Shown: positions 15,175-24,343 of the stretch, one piece after another
Numbering within the stretch: the first letter of the stretch is position 1
How the letters are laid out: each line of letters begins with the position of its first letter
The notes under the pieces: model-generated
What the model saw: only the letters and a program-made list of their open reading frames with translations
What the model was told of the DNA's origin: nothing
The model's database searches: none
Source of the DNA: JACMLC01 sp963817025
GTDB lineage: Bacteria > Acidobacteriota > Blastocatellia > Pyrinomonadales > Pyrinomonadaceae
Assembly (NCBI GenBank): GCA_963817025.1
Contig: CAWFML010000005.1
Span: forward strand, 1,178,001-1,242,000
Length of the DNA stretch: 64,000 nucleotides
Reading direction: 5' to 3'
Made by a program: the position numbers and the translations under genes

Positions 15175-18100
15175 ATGCAGAAACTTGCGGAAATTTGTAT
15201 CAAGCGGCCTGTCTTCGCTTCGATGATTGTGCTCGCTCTGGTGGTCGTCGGCGCGGCTGGATTTTTCGGTCTCGGCGTTGACCGTTTCCCGTCTGTTGAC
15301 CTGCCGACTGTGAGCGTCCGCACTTCTTTGCCGGGAGGTTCGCCCGAAGAGGTCGAGTCGCTAATCACGCAGCAGATAGAAGAGGTCGTCAATACCGTTG
15401 ACGGCATAGACGAGCTGCGTTCCATCTCCGGGCAGGGCACGTCCGTCGTGATTGCAACTTTCAGTCTTGATAGAGACCTTGAAACTGCCGCGCAGGATGT
15501 ACGTGACCGTGTGGCGACTGTCGTTCGTCAACTGCCGGATGACGCGACGCCGCCAGTGGTCCAGAAATTCGATAACGACAGCGCGCCGGTGATGACCATC
15601 TCTCTTTCCGCTGACCGCTCTTTGCGCGAGCTGACTGAACTCGCAGACAAGGTTGTGCGCGTCCAGTTAGAGCGCGCCGGGGGCGTCGGCGAGGTGAGAG
15701 TCGTCGGCGGACTTGAGCGTGCGATAAACATCTGGGTGGATGCAGACCGCCTTGCCGCTTACAAGCTGCCGATTACGTCTGTCAGTCAGGCGCTTGACCG
15801 CCAGAACGCTGACGTGCCGGGCGGCAATGTGGACACGGGCCGGCAGGAATTGTCGCTCCGCACGATGGGCCGCTACACAGACCCGTCCAGCTTTAACAAT
15901 CTCGTCATCGCAAATCTGAGCGGGACGCGCTCCGTTCCCGAAACAGGAGCGCAGGCCACTGCTTCGAGCGCGATTGTGACGCCGATTCGCCTGCGCGATG
16001 TCGCTCGCGTGGAGGATGGAACGAAAGAGCAGCGCAGCCTCGCGCGCCTGAACGGCGTGCCGACGGTGACGCTCGAAATTCGCAGGCAGTCCGGCGCAAA
16101 TACCATCGAGGTCATCAACGGCGTCAAAAGAGAACTGCCGCGCGTCGCCGCGCAGTTGCCGGATGATTTAAAGCTCGAAGTCATACGCGACCAGTCCCGC
16201 TATATCGAAAGCGCGCAGCATGAAATCCAAATCCACTTGATTCTCGGCAGTATCCTTGCTTGCCTGGTCGTGCTTCTGTTCATGCGCTCGTGGCGCTCGA
16301 CATTGATCGCCGGCATAGCCATTCCAGCTTCCGTCATCTCTACCTTCGGCATGATGCGCGCTCTCGATTTCACGCTCAACAGCGTGACGATGCTCGCGCT
16401 CGTTTTGATGGTCGGCATCGTGATTGACGATGCGATTGTGGTCTTGGAAAACATCTTCCGCTTTATCGAAGAGAAGAAGATGAAGCCGATGGAGGCCGCG
16501 CGCGAGGCCACGAAAGATATAGGTTTAGCTGTGCTGGCGACGACGCTCTCGCTCGTCGTTATCTTTCTGCCGGTCTCTTTCATGTCTTCGATTTCGGGCC
16601 GTTTCCTGTACCAGTTCGGCATCACTGCGGCGGTGGCGATTATGGTCTCGCTGCTCGTCTCTTTCACGCTGACGCCGATGATGAGTTCGCGGCTCTTGAG
16701 AGCGGAGGACGCAGGAGGACACGGCGGCGGTCATGAAGGTGATGCTAAAGAAGCCTCTTCGCGTCGTGGATTTTACGCGCGGATTGACAGAGCCTATACA
16801 TGGATGCTCGGCTTTGCGATGCGTCATCGGATAGCCGTGTCAGTGGTCGCCATCGCGGTCGTGCTTACGAGCGTGCCTTTGTACAAAGCGGTCAAGCAGG
16901 AATTTATTCCGTCCAATGTTGACGAGGCGGAGTTTGAAGTCAACATCAATGGGCCGGAGGGTATGAACCTCGCGGCGATGAACGAGGGCATGCTTGCCAT
17001 CGAAAAAGAGTTGTTGCAAACGCCGGGCGTGCGGCTCGTGCTGGCCTCTGCCGGGGGAAGTTTTCTCGGCGGCGTCAATCAGGGCGGAGCTTATGTCCGC
17101 ATCGCGCCGCACGAAGAACGCACGCTCTCTTTCACGAAGTTCTGGAATTCGCTCAAAGCGGGAAATCCGCTGAATGCTTTTCGCGGCAACTATACGCAGC
17201 AGGACGTGATGCAGGAAGTGCGTCGTCGTCTTCGCAAGTACGCGCCCTTGAGATCAGGCGTGCGCAACGCTCCGTCCTTCAACTTCGGCTCAGGCGGGCG
17301 ATTCGATATTGACTTTGTGCTGCGCGGGCCGGACATCGTACAGCTCTCGGCCTATGCAGACGAGCTTGGCAAGCGTTCTGAGAAACTCGGCGGCATCGTA
17401 GACATAGACAGCTCGCTTCGTCTGGACAAGCCTGAGTTTCGCGTGGAGATTGACCGCGACCGCGCGGCAGACCTCGGTGTCAGCACGACTGACATCGCCA
17501 ACAGCCTGCGCGTGATGGTCGGAGGCGATCAGGAGGCTTCGCGTTTTCGAGATAATACGGTTAACGAAGATTATGACGTACAGCTTCGATTGGAAGACCG
17601 CTATCGCAACAACGCGGACGCCATCAGCCATCTCTACGTGCCGTCTTCGCGCGGCGAGCTGATTCGGTTAGACAATCTGGTGACCATCAAACGAGACACG
17701 AGTCCGTCGCGCATTGATCGTCTTGATCGTGAAAGACAGGTCTCTCTGCGAGCCTCGGTCGCGCCGGGCTTCGCGCTGGCAGACAGAATCGAAGCGATGC
17801 GCGGAGCGGTCGCGGAGATGAATCTGCCAGCCACTTATACGACTACTGTATCGGGGCGCGGGCGAGAGCTTGAACGCACTTTTTATGAGTTTATCTGGGC
17901 GTTCATGCTTTCGATTATTTTTATGTACATGATTCTCGCGTCGCAGTTCGAGAGCGTCATTCACCCGATTACGATTCTCCTCAGCTTGCCGCTCGCAGTA
18001 CCTTTCGCGCTCTTTTCGCAGTGGCTCGCGGGCGACACGCTCAATCTCTATTCTGCGCTCGGCATCCTCGTGTTGTTCGGCGTGGTTAAGAAAAATTCTA

Positions 18101-18540
18101 TCTTGCAGGTGGATCACATGAACAGCCTGCGGGCTAAGGGGATGGAGCGCGGCGCGGCGATCATGCAGGCCAACCGCGACCGCCTGCGCCCGATTTTGAT
18201 GACGACGCTCGCGCTCGTCGCGGGCATGCTGCCGCTTGCGCTCGGCACGGGGCCGGGAGCGGAAGAGAGACGCTCCATCGCCATCGTCGTCATCGGCGGC
18301 CAATCGCTCTCGCTGCTCCTGACGCTGATTGTGACGCCGGTCGCGTATTCGCTCTTTGATGATTTAGCGGCCAGCGAAAAGTGGGGCGCGCTGTTTGCGA
18401 AATTGAACGCCGTGCCCGGACGCCTGACGGGCGGCGTGCGCGCTGCTTTTGCAAGACTGAAAAAACGAGATGAAGAGGCTGCTGAGGTCGTCGAGCGTGA
18501 AGCGCCTCCGGCCCGTGTGAGCGAAGAGAGCGGAGACTGA
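15175..18540 (+). CDS. RND-family efflux pump (HAE-1/AcrB-like)
   Basis: A 1121-residue proton-driven inner-membrane exporter. It begins with the family start (LAEICIKRPVFASMIVLALV) and has the 12-helix plan with two large periplasmic loops. Transmembrane helix 4 carries the proton-relay Asp pair (MVGIVIDDAIVVLENIFRFI). The second half shows helix 8-12 motifs (ILASQFESVIHPITILLSLP, GILVLFGVVKKNSILQVDHM, LVAGMLPLALGTGPGAEERR). The sequence suits drug, solvent or lipid export rather than the heavy-metal CusA type. The long charged tail of about 70 residues after the last helix is larger than in AcrB. It is transcribed with the adaptor 13827-15095. Confidence 0.93.
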   Translation: MQKLAEICIKRPVFASMIVLALVVVGAAGFFGLGVDRFPSVDLPTVSVRTSLPGGSPEEVESLITQQIEEVVNTVDGIDELRSISGQGTSVVIATFSLDRDLETAAQDVRDRVATVVRQLPDDATPPVVQKFDNDSAPVMTISLSADRSLRELTELADKVVRVQLERAGGVGEVRVVGGLERAINIWVDADRLAAYKLPITSVSQALDRQNADVPGGNVDTGRQELSLRTMGRYTDPSSFNNLVIANLSGTRSVPETGAQATASSAIVTPIRLRDVARVEDGTKEQRSLARLNGVPTVTLEIRRQSGANTIEVINGVKRELPRVAAQLPDDLKLEVIRDQSRYIESAQHEIQIHLILGSILACLVVLLFMRSWRSTLIAGIAIPASVISTFGMMRALDFTLNSVTMLALVLMVGIVIDDAIVVLENIFRFIEEKKMKPMEAAREATKDIGLAVLATTLSLVVIFLPVSFMSSISGRFLYQFGITAAVAIMVSLLVSFTLTPMMSSRLLRAEDAGGHGGGHEGDAKEASSRRGFYARIDRAYTWMLGFAMRHRIAVSVVAIAVVLTSVPLYKAVKQEFIPSNVDEAEFEVNINGPEGMNLAAMNEGMLAIEKELLQTPGVRLVLASAGGSFLGGVNQGGAYVRIAPHEERTLSFTKFWNSLKAGNPLNAFRGNYTQQDVMQEVRRRLRKYAPLRSGVRNAPSFNFGSGGRFDIDFVLRGPDIVQLSAYADELGKRSEKLGGIVDIDSSLRLDKPEFRVEIDRDRAADLGVSTTDIANSLRVMVGGDQEASRFRDNTVNEDYDVQLRLEDRYRNNADAISHLYVPSSRGELIRLDNLVTIKRDTSPSRIDRLDRERQVSLRASVAPGFALADRIEAMRGAVAEMNLPATYTTTVSGRGRELERTFYEFIWAFMLSIIFMYMILASQFESVIHPITILLSLPLAVPFALFSQWLAGDTLNLYSALGILVLFGVVKKNSILQVDHMNSLRAKGMERGAAIMQANRDRLRPILMTTLALVAGMLPLALGTGPGAEERRSIAIVVIGGQSLSLLLTLIVTPVAYSLFDDLAASEKWGALFAKLNAVPGRLTGGVRAAFARLKKRDEEAAEVVEREAPPARVSEESGD

Positions 18541-18544
18541 TGAA

Positions 18545-18631
18545 ATTGCGGAATGCGGATTTCGGATTGCGGATTAAAAAGGCAAATGAGGTCTTTCTTA
18601 AATCCGCAATCCGAAATCCGCATTCCGCAAT
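18545..18631. repeat. intergenic inverted repeat, family D (perfect 31-bp arms)
   Basis: The arm 18545-18575 (starting ATTGCGGAATGCGGATTTCG) is exactly complementary to 18601-18631, with a 25-base loop. It lies just after the pump stop and before the convergent CrtC-like gene. A degenerate copy is at 57103-57183. Confidence 0.85.
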
Positions 18632-18650
18632 CGACTGTTCCGCAACCGGC

Positions 18651-19835
18651 TCACCCAAAGATGCTGCGCCAGCCGCGCACGAACGAGTTGCCGAAGAGAA
18701 ACGTGCTTAAAGATGGCTGTTCATGCGAGCGGTCATATCCGACAAGTTCGACATAAGCGCGGCCCTCTGTCTGTTGCTCGCTGTGCGACCCGCGAACTGT
18801 GCAGACGCCTTCCCAGTAGACGATCATCGTCGTGCCGCGCGTGTCGAGTTCCTGATCTTTCATCACCGGCTTAACCGTCACATCAATGCCGAAGCGCGGC
18901 ACACGCAAACGCCAGCCGCCGGGATATGTCGCGCCCGTGTGCGGACTCTGCCATTGCTCCGTCGCTTCGAGCATGAAATCCTTGTTGGTGAGATGCGTCT
19001 GCTGTCCCTGCGCGTCAACATAAGTCCCGCTCGAAAACGGAGAAGGCTGGCCTAAGCTGTTGCGCAGGTGATAGACCATCACTTCCGCGCCCGTCTCAAG
19101 CTGAATGCTGAACCAGTCCCAACCTTTCTGATTTTCCGTCGTGCGCCACGTGCCAAACTCTCTGTCCATCCACGCTGAGCCTGTGAACTGCTCTGTCATA
19201 CCATTCCAGGTGATGTTGCCTGCGGCTTCCATCCGCGTAAAAGAGAAGTAACGCGAGGCTTCGCCAGCATCTTTGAAACTGACGCCGACTCCTTCATGGC
19301 CGTTCAAGGCGGCGGGCTTAGAGTTTTTCAGATGCGCTTCAAAAATCAGATCATCGCCGAGCGTTGCGCGCAGTAGATGGACGCCGCCCGCTTCACGCAC
19401 AGTCCAGTTGCCGAGCCGTAGGGAATAACTCTTCTCGCTCGCTGCCGCCGGAAGATCGAAGATGCCGCCAGCGCTTTTCCTGTGCTCGTAGCGAAAACGC
19501 GTGCGCGATTCATCGGTGATGGCAAAGTGGGCCAGATAAAGTGGGTTGGCAATCAGGCGCAGCGGCACGACGCCGAAGCGGTCAAGGTCTGTGCGACGTT
19601 TGAAAAAGACCAGCTCAAAACCAAAGCGGCGGCCCGAAGCGGTTTGCATGTGGCCCGTGTAATACCACCATTCCGTCTGCGAGTTTTTGTGCGCGTAGAG
19701 ATCGCGCGGCAATTCAACTCCCGCATGCTCTGTCCCGTCGCGCAGGGTCGAAGCTTCACCGACGACGGCATCCGCGAGGCGGTCTAAAACCGTGGCGGCG
19801 ATGTTTTCCAGTGGCTCTACAAAATTAGCGCTCAT
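18651..19835 (-). CDS. CrtC/AttH-like lipocalin-fold protein
   Basis: A 394-residue protein of the hydroxyneurosporene synthase (CrtC)/AttH superfamily, built from two lipocalin-like halves. The signature near the start is AHKNSQTEWWYYTGHMQTAS, followed by FGFELVFFKRR. The centre has GSAWMDREFGTW and GWDWFSIQLETGAEVMVYHL, where His/Asp/Trp residues line the cavity. True CrtC adds water to carotenoids; most family members without carotenoid genes nearby have unknown lipid or isoprenoid substrates. No crt gene is in this window, so I do not assign hydratase activity. No signal peptide is seen. It is convergent with the RND pump. Confidence 0.8.
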   Translation of the reverse strand: MSANFVEPLENIAATVLDRLADAVVGEASTLRDGTEHAGVELPRDLYAHKNSQTEWWYYTGHMQTASGRRFGFELVFFKRRTDLDRFGVVPLRLIANPLYLAHFAITDESRTRFRYEHRKSAGGIFDLPAAASEKSYSLRLGNWTVREAGGVHLLRATLGDDLIFEAHLKNSKPAALNGHEGVGVSFKDAGEASRYFSFTRMEAAGNITWNGMTEQFTGSAWMDREFGTWRTTENQKGWDWFSIQLETGAEVMVYHLRNSLGQPSPFSSGTYVDAQGQQTHLTNKDFMLEATEQWQSPHTGATYPGGWRLRVPRFGIDVTVKPVMKDQELDTRGTTMIVYWEGVCTVRGSHSEQQTEGRAYVELVGYDRSHEQPSLSTFLFGNSFVRGWRSIFG

Positions 19836-19918
19836 AATCTTTGAAGATTACAGGAAGGTCTTGGCAAAAGTATGCGGCTTTTGCGGAAAAATGGTTGGAA
19901 GGATACAGAGCTAAAAAA

Positions 19919-20037
19919 CATTTCCCGCAAAGGCGCTGGTGACGCAAAGCAAGACGCGAAGAAATCATTCGAGATAAATAGAGCTTCAACACCTTTGCGT
20001 GCTTTTCTTTGCGCCACCAGCACCTTTGCGGGAAACT
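19919..20037. repeat. intergenic inverted repeat, family E
   Basis: ATTTCCCGCAAAGGCGCTGG plus TGACGCAAAG at the left is answered by CTTTGCGCCACCAGCACCTT plus TGCGGGAAA at the right. The core has CTTTGCGTGC. It separates the CrtC-like gene from the 3' end of rqcH and ends about 10 bases before the rqcH stop codon. Confidence 0.75.
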
Positions 20038-20049
20038 TCTTTCTTCCTT

Positions 20050-21495
20050 TCAAATCCTCTCCACGCCCTCTCGCGGCTCGACCGTCAGGGAGCGAAAGCT
20101 CGACATGCGAACGAGGCCGGGAGCGGCTCCTTTGGGCTTCGAGAGAAATTTGCGCTGTGTGTAATGCACGTCAACTTTGGCATCGCGCCGTGCCTGACTG
20201 AAGTTGGCTGCGAGTTGCGCGGCTTCGATGATGGTGCGATGCGGTATCTCTTTGCGCGTCGGGTTGAGCACGACGACATGCGAGCCTGGATAATCCGCTG
20301 CGTGCAGCCAGAGGTCGTGCGGGCGCGCGACGCGAAAAGTCAGATGATCGTTATCGCGTGACGCGCGCCCGACGAGAATTTCGTAACCGTCCGACGACCT
20401 GTAGCGTCGCGCGCCCGGCACAACGGCCTCAGGAGATTTACGCTTGCCTTTGGATGGCGGCTGCTTCCCGTCTTTGCCATAGAACTCATCGAGCGCAGCC
20501 ATGTCGCGCTCAGCGATGACGCTCTCAAGTCCGGCTTGCTCGGCTTCCAAGCTCTCCAACTCTTTTTCAATCTCCGAGAGCCTGCGCGCAATCTCTTCTG
20601 CGGCTCGCCGCGCCTTCGTATAGCGCGTAAAGCGGCGCGCGGCCTCTTCCTGCAAAGTCGTATTCTCGTCAAGCTCAAGCTCGACGACGGGCATGCCTTC
20701 GGCGTAGTAGTCCGTGACGATGACCATCTGGCCGCGACGCTCTGCGGTGGCGATGTTTGAGAGCAGCAGGTCTCCGATGCGTTTATGCCCCTCCGCTTCT
20801 CCATGCGAAGCCAAATCTTTTTCGAGATGGCTGCGCAGCTTGACGCGTTGTGCAATCGCTTTCTTCAACCGGGCGCGGGCCGCTCCCGCGCGAGCATCGA
20901 AAGCGCGTTCGGCTTCGAGTTTCAGATAATACTCATCCGCTGCTTCTGAAAGGGAAGAGAAACTGCCCTGCTCAATTATTGTTCCGGTGGTCGCGTGGCT
21001 CTGCGGCGCAGTAGGCGTTTGATATGTATCGCCGATCTCGCGCCCCTCGCCGCGCGGCGGGCGCAGGGTATCTATGATGTGATGGTTTTCATCCAGCAGC
21101 AGGAGGTTGGCCGCGCGCCCTGTCAGTTGCGCGACCAGCGTGTATCGCTCTGTCTGCCCCGCGACATTGTGCGCGGCTAAAGCAAAACGCACGATACGAT
21201 CATCTTTATCCTTCTCTATGGAGAGCAGACGCGCGCCCGCGAGTCGTTTATAGAGCGTCATGACAAACGAAGAGGGCGGCAGCGATTGCTTCTCCATATC
21301 GCGCACGCGCCGCTTGATCAGATAGAGACGCGGCGCAGGCTGCGGCTCGACTCCGAGCAACAGATAGCGGCCATCACGCATGCGAAAATCAAAGGCGAGA
21401 GCGAGGCGTGAAAGTTGAAAGACTTTTCCGAAGCTTCCGCCGACAAGCGCGGGCGCAAGCTCTTCGACGATGGCGTTGATGGTCTGATCGTTCAC
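20050..21495 (-). CDS. rqcH: RqcH/NFACT-family ribosome quality control protein
   Basis: A 481-residue NFACT protein. RqcH recruits tRNA-Ala to stalled 50S subunits and adds C-terminal alanine tails for degradation. The NFACT-N domain is at 1-150, with the Asp-Arg pair (DDRIVRF, residues 99-100) needed for tailing. A long coiled coil at about 255-310 follows (EEIARRLSEIEKELESLEAE). The NFACT-R domain is at about 355-470 (YEILVGRASRDNDHLTFRVA, DLWLHAADYPGSHVVV). The tRNA-contact motif usually read as EIMGR is QLTGR here. GTG at 21495 is the start. It was long annotated as fibronectin-binding protein A, which should not be taken literally. Confidence 0.88.
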   Translation of the reverse strand: MNDQTINAIVEELAPALVGGSFGKVFQLSRLALAFDFRMRDGRYLLLGVEPQPAPRLYLIKRRVRDMEKQSLPPSSFVMTLYKRLAGARLLSIEKDKDDRIVRFALAAHNVAGQTERYTLVAQLTGRAANLLLLDENHHIIDTLRPPRGEGREIGDTYQTPTAPQSHATTGTIIEQGSFSSLSEAADEYYLKLEAERAFDARAGAARARLKKAIAQRVKLRSHLEKDLASHGEAEGHKRIGDLLLSNIATAERRGQMVIVTDYYAEGMPVVELELDENTTLQEEAARRFTRYTKARRAAEEIARRLSEIEKELESLEAEQAGLESVIAERDMAALDEFYGKDGKQPPSKGKRKSPEAVVPGARRYRSSDGYEILVGRASRDNDHLTFRVARPHDLWLHAADYPGSHVVVLNPTRKEIPHRTIIEAAQLAANFSQARRDAKVDVHYTQRKFLSKPKGAAPGLVRMSSFRSLTVEPREGVERI

Positions 21496-21523
21496 AGCGA
21501 AAGCTTAACAAGATTCTTCATGA

Positions 21524-21587
21524 AAGGGTAAAAGGCAAAAGTGAAGATAGCATCCCTCGCATCTTCACTTCTGCCTTTTACCTTTTT
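21524..21587. repeat. intergenic hairpin, family A
   Basis: AAGGGTAAAAGGCAAAAGTG and AAGATAG are answered by ATCTTCACTTCTGCCTTTTA and CCTTTT. The tip has AGCATC/CTCGCATC like the copies at 10171 and 22969. It lies between the RDD gene and rqcH on the minus strand. Confidence 0.75.
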
Positions 21588-21602
21588 ATTATTATCTTTT
21601 AC

Positions 21603-22778
21603 TTACTCACGAACGACAGCCGTGCCTGACAAATGATCGTGCGCTGTGCGGCCTTCTGCATCGAAGAGCGCATAGAGAATGCCCACTCCGAGCGTTGCCA
21701 GCGAGAGCATGTAAGCGATAGCACGCGCGACGGATTGTTTGGTGGTGGGCGCAAGTCCCGTGTCCACATCAACCGCGCGCAGGGAAACAAGCGACATGCC
21801 CCACGTGCGTCCGGCGAGCGCGGTCGAAGAGGTCAGGTAAAGAAACATGATGATTAACAGGATGCCGCCCATCGAAGCCAGCACGCGCTCGTCCGCCCAG
21901 TTGCCGTGAGTCAATTCGATGATCGCGGCAAAAGGCGAAGAGGCGAAGGCGATGACCAGCAAATCTATCAAGCCTGCGGTCATGCGCGTTAAGACCGGCG
22001 CGCGATCATCATAAAATTCTTCGTAATCATCTATTTCCGCAGACAGTGTTTCGGGCAACTGTTCTTCGATGCTGGCGACGAGAATTGTTTGCGGAACCGG
22101 CTTGCCAGCAATCGTGTCAACCTTCGCCGCAGGAGGGGGAGCTTGAACGACCGTCAGCGTGTGCTCGCGCGGCGCTTCAATCTGCTTCTCAGGCAACGCT
22201 GTTTCCGGAAGCGTTTCAGGCGCAGCTACCAGCCGCGCTTCAACTTTTTCCACTTCCTGATATTGTTCTTCCGCGACATGCGCGACGGCGACTGCCGCGT
22301 TGCCATGAGTCGCACGCGCACGCGGCTGCACGGGTTGATATGCGCGTTCAAGCCGCTTGAGAGCAGCGGCTACAATCGGATTGACCACGGGCTGATCCGG
22401 CGTGGGCACCAATCCGAGCTGCGGCCCGCCTGTTTCCTTTGCGGGCTGCTCTGTATGCAGTCTGACCTGTGAGCGGGGTTCACTCGAAGCCTCGCGTGCG
22501 CGGCGTTCCTGAATCTCGCGCACGCGCTCGCTTAAATCTTTACGCCATTGCGGGCGAGCCATGCGACCTGCGCCCGGAAACTCTATCAGAGTGGAGGCGG
22601 CCTTTGCCGTCACAGGCTCGCTGGAAATCTCTGCGCTGGCGGCGGGAATTGATTCCCCCAGCGGCAAGTCCTCTGCAAAAGTTTCTGTTGGCATGGAAGA
22701 TTTAGAGACGGGCGTTTGACACCGTGGGCAAAGGTCAAGAGCATTAGAATAAACGGCGCGGCACGCGGAACACTGCAT
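21603..22778 (-). CDS. zinc-ribbon RDD-family membrane protein
   Basis: A 391-residue protein. The start at 22778 is chosen over 22868: it gives MQCSACRAVYSNALDLCPRC, and CGGAGG lies upstream. This N-terminal CxxC...CxxC is a zinc ribbon. A long low-complexity cytoplasmic linker of about 230 residues, rich in Ala, Glu, Pro and Val, follows. The C-terminal 140 residues form an RDD domain with the defining Arg-Asp-Asp-like region (RAPVLTRMTAGLIDLLVIAF) and three to four transmembrane helices, ending in RAVDVDTGLAPT and AYMLSLATLGVGILYALFD. RDD proteins are putative transporters or membrane scaffolds; the substrate is unknown. The ribbon plus linker suggests regulatory contacts. Confidence 0.8.
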   Translation of the reverse strand: MQCSACRAVYSNALDLCPRCQTPVSKSSMPTETFAEDLPLGESIPAASAEISSEPVTAKAASTLIEFPGAGRMARPQWRKDLSERVREIQERRAREASSEPRSQVRLHTEQPAKETGGPQLGLVPTPDQPVVNPIVAAALKRLERAYQPVQPRARATHGNAAVAVAHVAEEQYQEVEKVEARLVAAPETLPETALPEKQIEAPREHTLTVVQAPPPAAKVDTIAGKPVPQTILVASIEEQLPETLSAEIDDYEEFYDDRAPVLTRMTAGLIDLLVIAFASSPFAAIIELTHGNWADERVLASMGGILLIIMFLYLTSSTALAGRTWGMSLVSLRAVDVDTGLAPTTKQSVARAIAYMLSLATLGVGILYALFDAEGRTAHDHLSGTAVVRE

Positions 22779-22968
22779 AAAAACGAGGGCCTCCGGTAAA
22801 AGGCTTAAATCAAATTGCTGAGTTGAAAAGAATGCTTTTAGGCTACGGGCCGGAACAGATAAACCCAAGCCTATTGCGGAGTCAGGGCGGATACTATCAG
22901 GAATTACTTTAACTCGTCAATCAGAAAATACACAAGACACTGTATTTGAGAGATTCAGAGCCACAAGA

Positions 22969-23051
22969 TAAAGGAAAAAGGTAAAAGGCAAAAGTGAAGA
23001 CAGCATGCCTCGCATCTTTACTTTTGCCTTTTACCTTTTTCCTTTTGCCTT
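22969..23051. repeat. intergenic hairpin, family A
   Basis: AAGGAAAAAGGTAAAAGGCA and AAAGTGAAGA are answered by TCTTTACTTTTGCCTTTTAC and CTTTTTCCTT. The right arm runs into the 3' end of the DUF2203 gene. The remaining spacer 22779-22968 shows nothing further. Confidence 0.75.
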
Positions 23052-23053
23052 CT

Positions 23054-23431
23054 TCAGAGCGGTTGTCTTCCGGCGAAGCCGGTTTCGACATCGTGCCACC
23101 ATTCGATTCGGTCGCCTTCGCCCAGATGCCAGCAGAGCAGCACGACGCGACCGTCGCGTAAGGAGGGAAAGTCTATCAAGCCGCGCTCGTAATCTTTAAG
23201 CTGCACGCCGAGGGTTTCAAGCTCAGAGGTTTTTGAAGAGAGCTTGAAGAGGATTGAAATATATTGCGCGCCGCCGGGCATCCCGCCGCCGCCATGCTCT
23301 GCGCCTTCCGCAGCCTGCCTGGCCGCCGTCTGATAGGAAAGCAGACGTGTATGTGCGCGCTGAATCGTGAGTAGAATCCGGCGCACTGACGGCAGCAGCG
23401 CATTGGCTTCTTCGAGGCTGAAAATTTTCAT
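23054..23431 (-). CDS. DUF2203 family protein
   Basis: A 125-residue soluble protein. It starts with the family signature MKIFSLEEANALLPSVRRIL, has a helical region interrupted by a Gly-rich insertion (AEHGGGGMPGG), and ends with the conserved tail GLIDFPSLRDGRVVLLCWHL then EGDRIEWWHDVETGFAGRQP. The conserved WHDVETGFAGRQ end is typical of DUF2203. The biochemical role of the family is unknown. It is on the same strand as the NYN gene, 82 bases downstream of it. Confidence 0.85.
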   Translation of the reverse strand: MKIFSLEEANALLPSVRRILLTIQRAHTRLLSYQTAARQAAEGAEHGGGGMPGGAQYISILFKLSSKTSELETLGVQLKDYERGLIDFPSLRDGRVVLLCWHLGEGDRIEWWHDVETGFAGRQPL

Positions 23432-23513
23432 GACTTAAGAACTAAAGGGTTCAGGCTCAGGCTAAAAACAACGCCTTCATTTATTCCGGGCCTTGAGTCC
23501 TGCGCGCTGTATT

Positions 23514-24251
23514 TTAGCGGTCGTCAGTGATGCGTATCAAATCAGAGACGGGATCGAACGGGTCTGTTTCTTCATCTAAATCAGGAGAGATGACGACGCG
23601 CGCGGGAATCTGGTCAAAGCCGTTGGGCTGCACATCATGCGGCCCGTGACCATCGCCGTGCGCGTCCGTGCCGTTGTGAAGATAGGCGGGTTGGCCCGTC
23701 TCGTCATAACGCGCGCCGTGTGGCAGTTCTTTGCGCACCTTGTCTGCGATCTCGCCGAGGTCTATGAAATAGTCTGCGACATCAATCAGCTTCGGCGCGG
23801 TGTTCGAGCGAAAGCCTGCAATCTCGACGCGGCAACCCTTATAGGCGACGGCGTTGACGGCGTAAACGAAATCTTCATCTCCGGAAACAAGCACGGCTGT
23901 GTCGTAGCGTCCGGCGAGGCTCAGCATGTCAACGGCAATCTCGACATCTAGATTAGCCTTGCGCGTGCCGTCGTAAAAAGTCTTCAGCTCTTTCTGAATC
24001 ACACGAAAGCCGTTGCGTCTCATCCAGAGCAGAAAGCCCTGTTGACGTTCGGCCCCCACATCAACGCCTGTGTAAAAGAAAGCCCTTAAGAGACGGCCAT
24101 CACCGAGCAGGACACGCAGCAGCTTGTTATAGTCTATGTCTATATTGTGAAAACGCGCTGCATGAAAAAGATTGTTTCCATCTATAAAAACTGCCACTCT
24201 GCCGCGATGTCCGAATTGCCACGAGATATTATTCGTCGGATCAAAATGCAT
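23514..24251 (-). CDS. NYN (PIN-like) domain protein, LabA/DUF88 type
   Basis: A 245-residue protein. The NYN domain occupies about residues 15-165, with the acidic metal-binding residues in VAVFIDGNNLFHAAR, NLDVEIAVDML and TAVLVSGDEDFVYAVNAV. NYN domains are predicted Mg-dependent ribonucleases related to PIN domains. The C-terminal 80 residues are His/Asp/Pro-rich and look disordered. No RNA-processing partner lies next to it, so the RNA target cannot be named. The start MHFDPTNNIS has an ATG and no rival. Confidence 0.85.
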   Translation of the reverse strand: MHFDPTNNISWQFGHRGRVAVFIDGNNLFHAARFHNIDIDYNKLLRVLLGDGRLLRAFFYTGVDVGAERQQGFLLWMRRNGFRVIQKELKTFYDGTRKANLDVEIAVDMLSLAGRYDTAVLVSGDEDFVYAVNAVAYKGCRVEIAGFRSNTAPKLIDVADYFIDLGEIADKVRKELPHGARYDETGQPAYLHNGTDAHGDGHGPHDVQPNGFDQIPARVVISPDLDEETDPFDPVSDLIRITDDR

Positions 24252-24343
24252 GCTAAAAGTTGCTCCATTAAAAGTGTAAATATCTGGGCCTTAGAATGCC
24301 GCTGCCAATCGCTTAGGTCAAGTAAAAAAGAGTTGCTCTCAAA

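Noticed and set aside
18651..19835. Carotenoid hydratase assignment
   Set aside because: The fold fits CrtC/AttH, but no carotenoid gene is nearby, and many family members have other roles.
22779..22868. N-terminal extension of the RDD protein
   Set aside because: The zinc-ribbon start MQCSAC has its own ribosome binding site; the extension has none.
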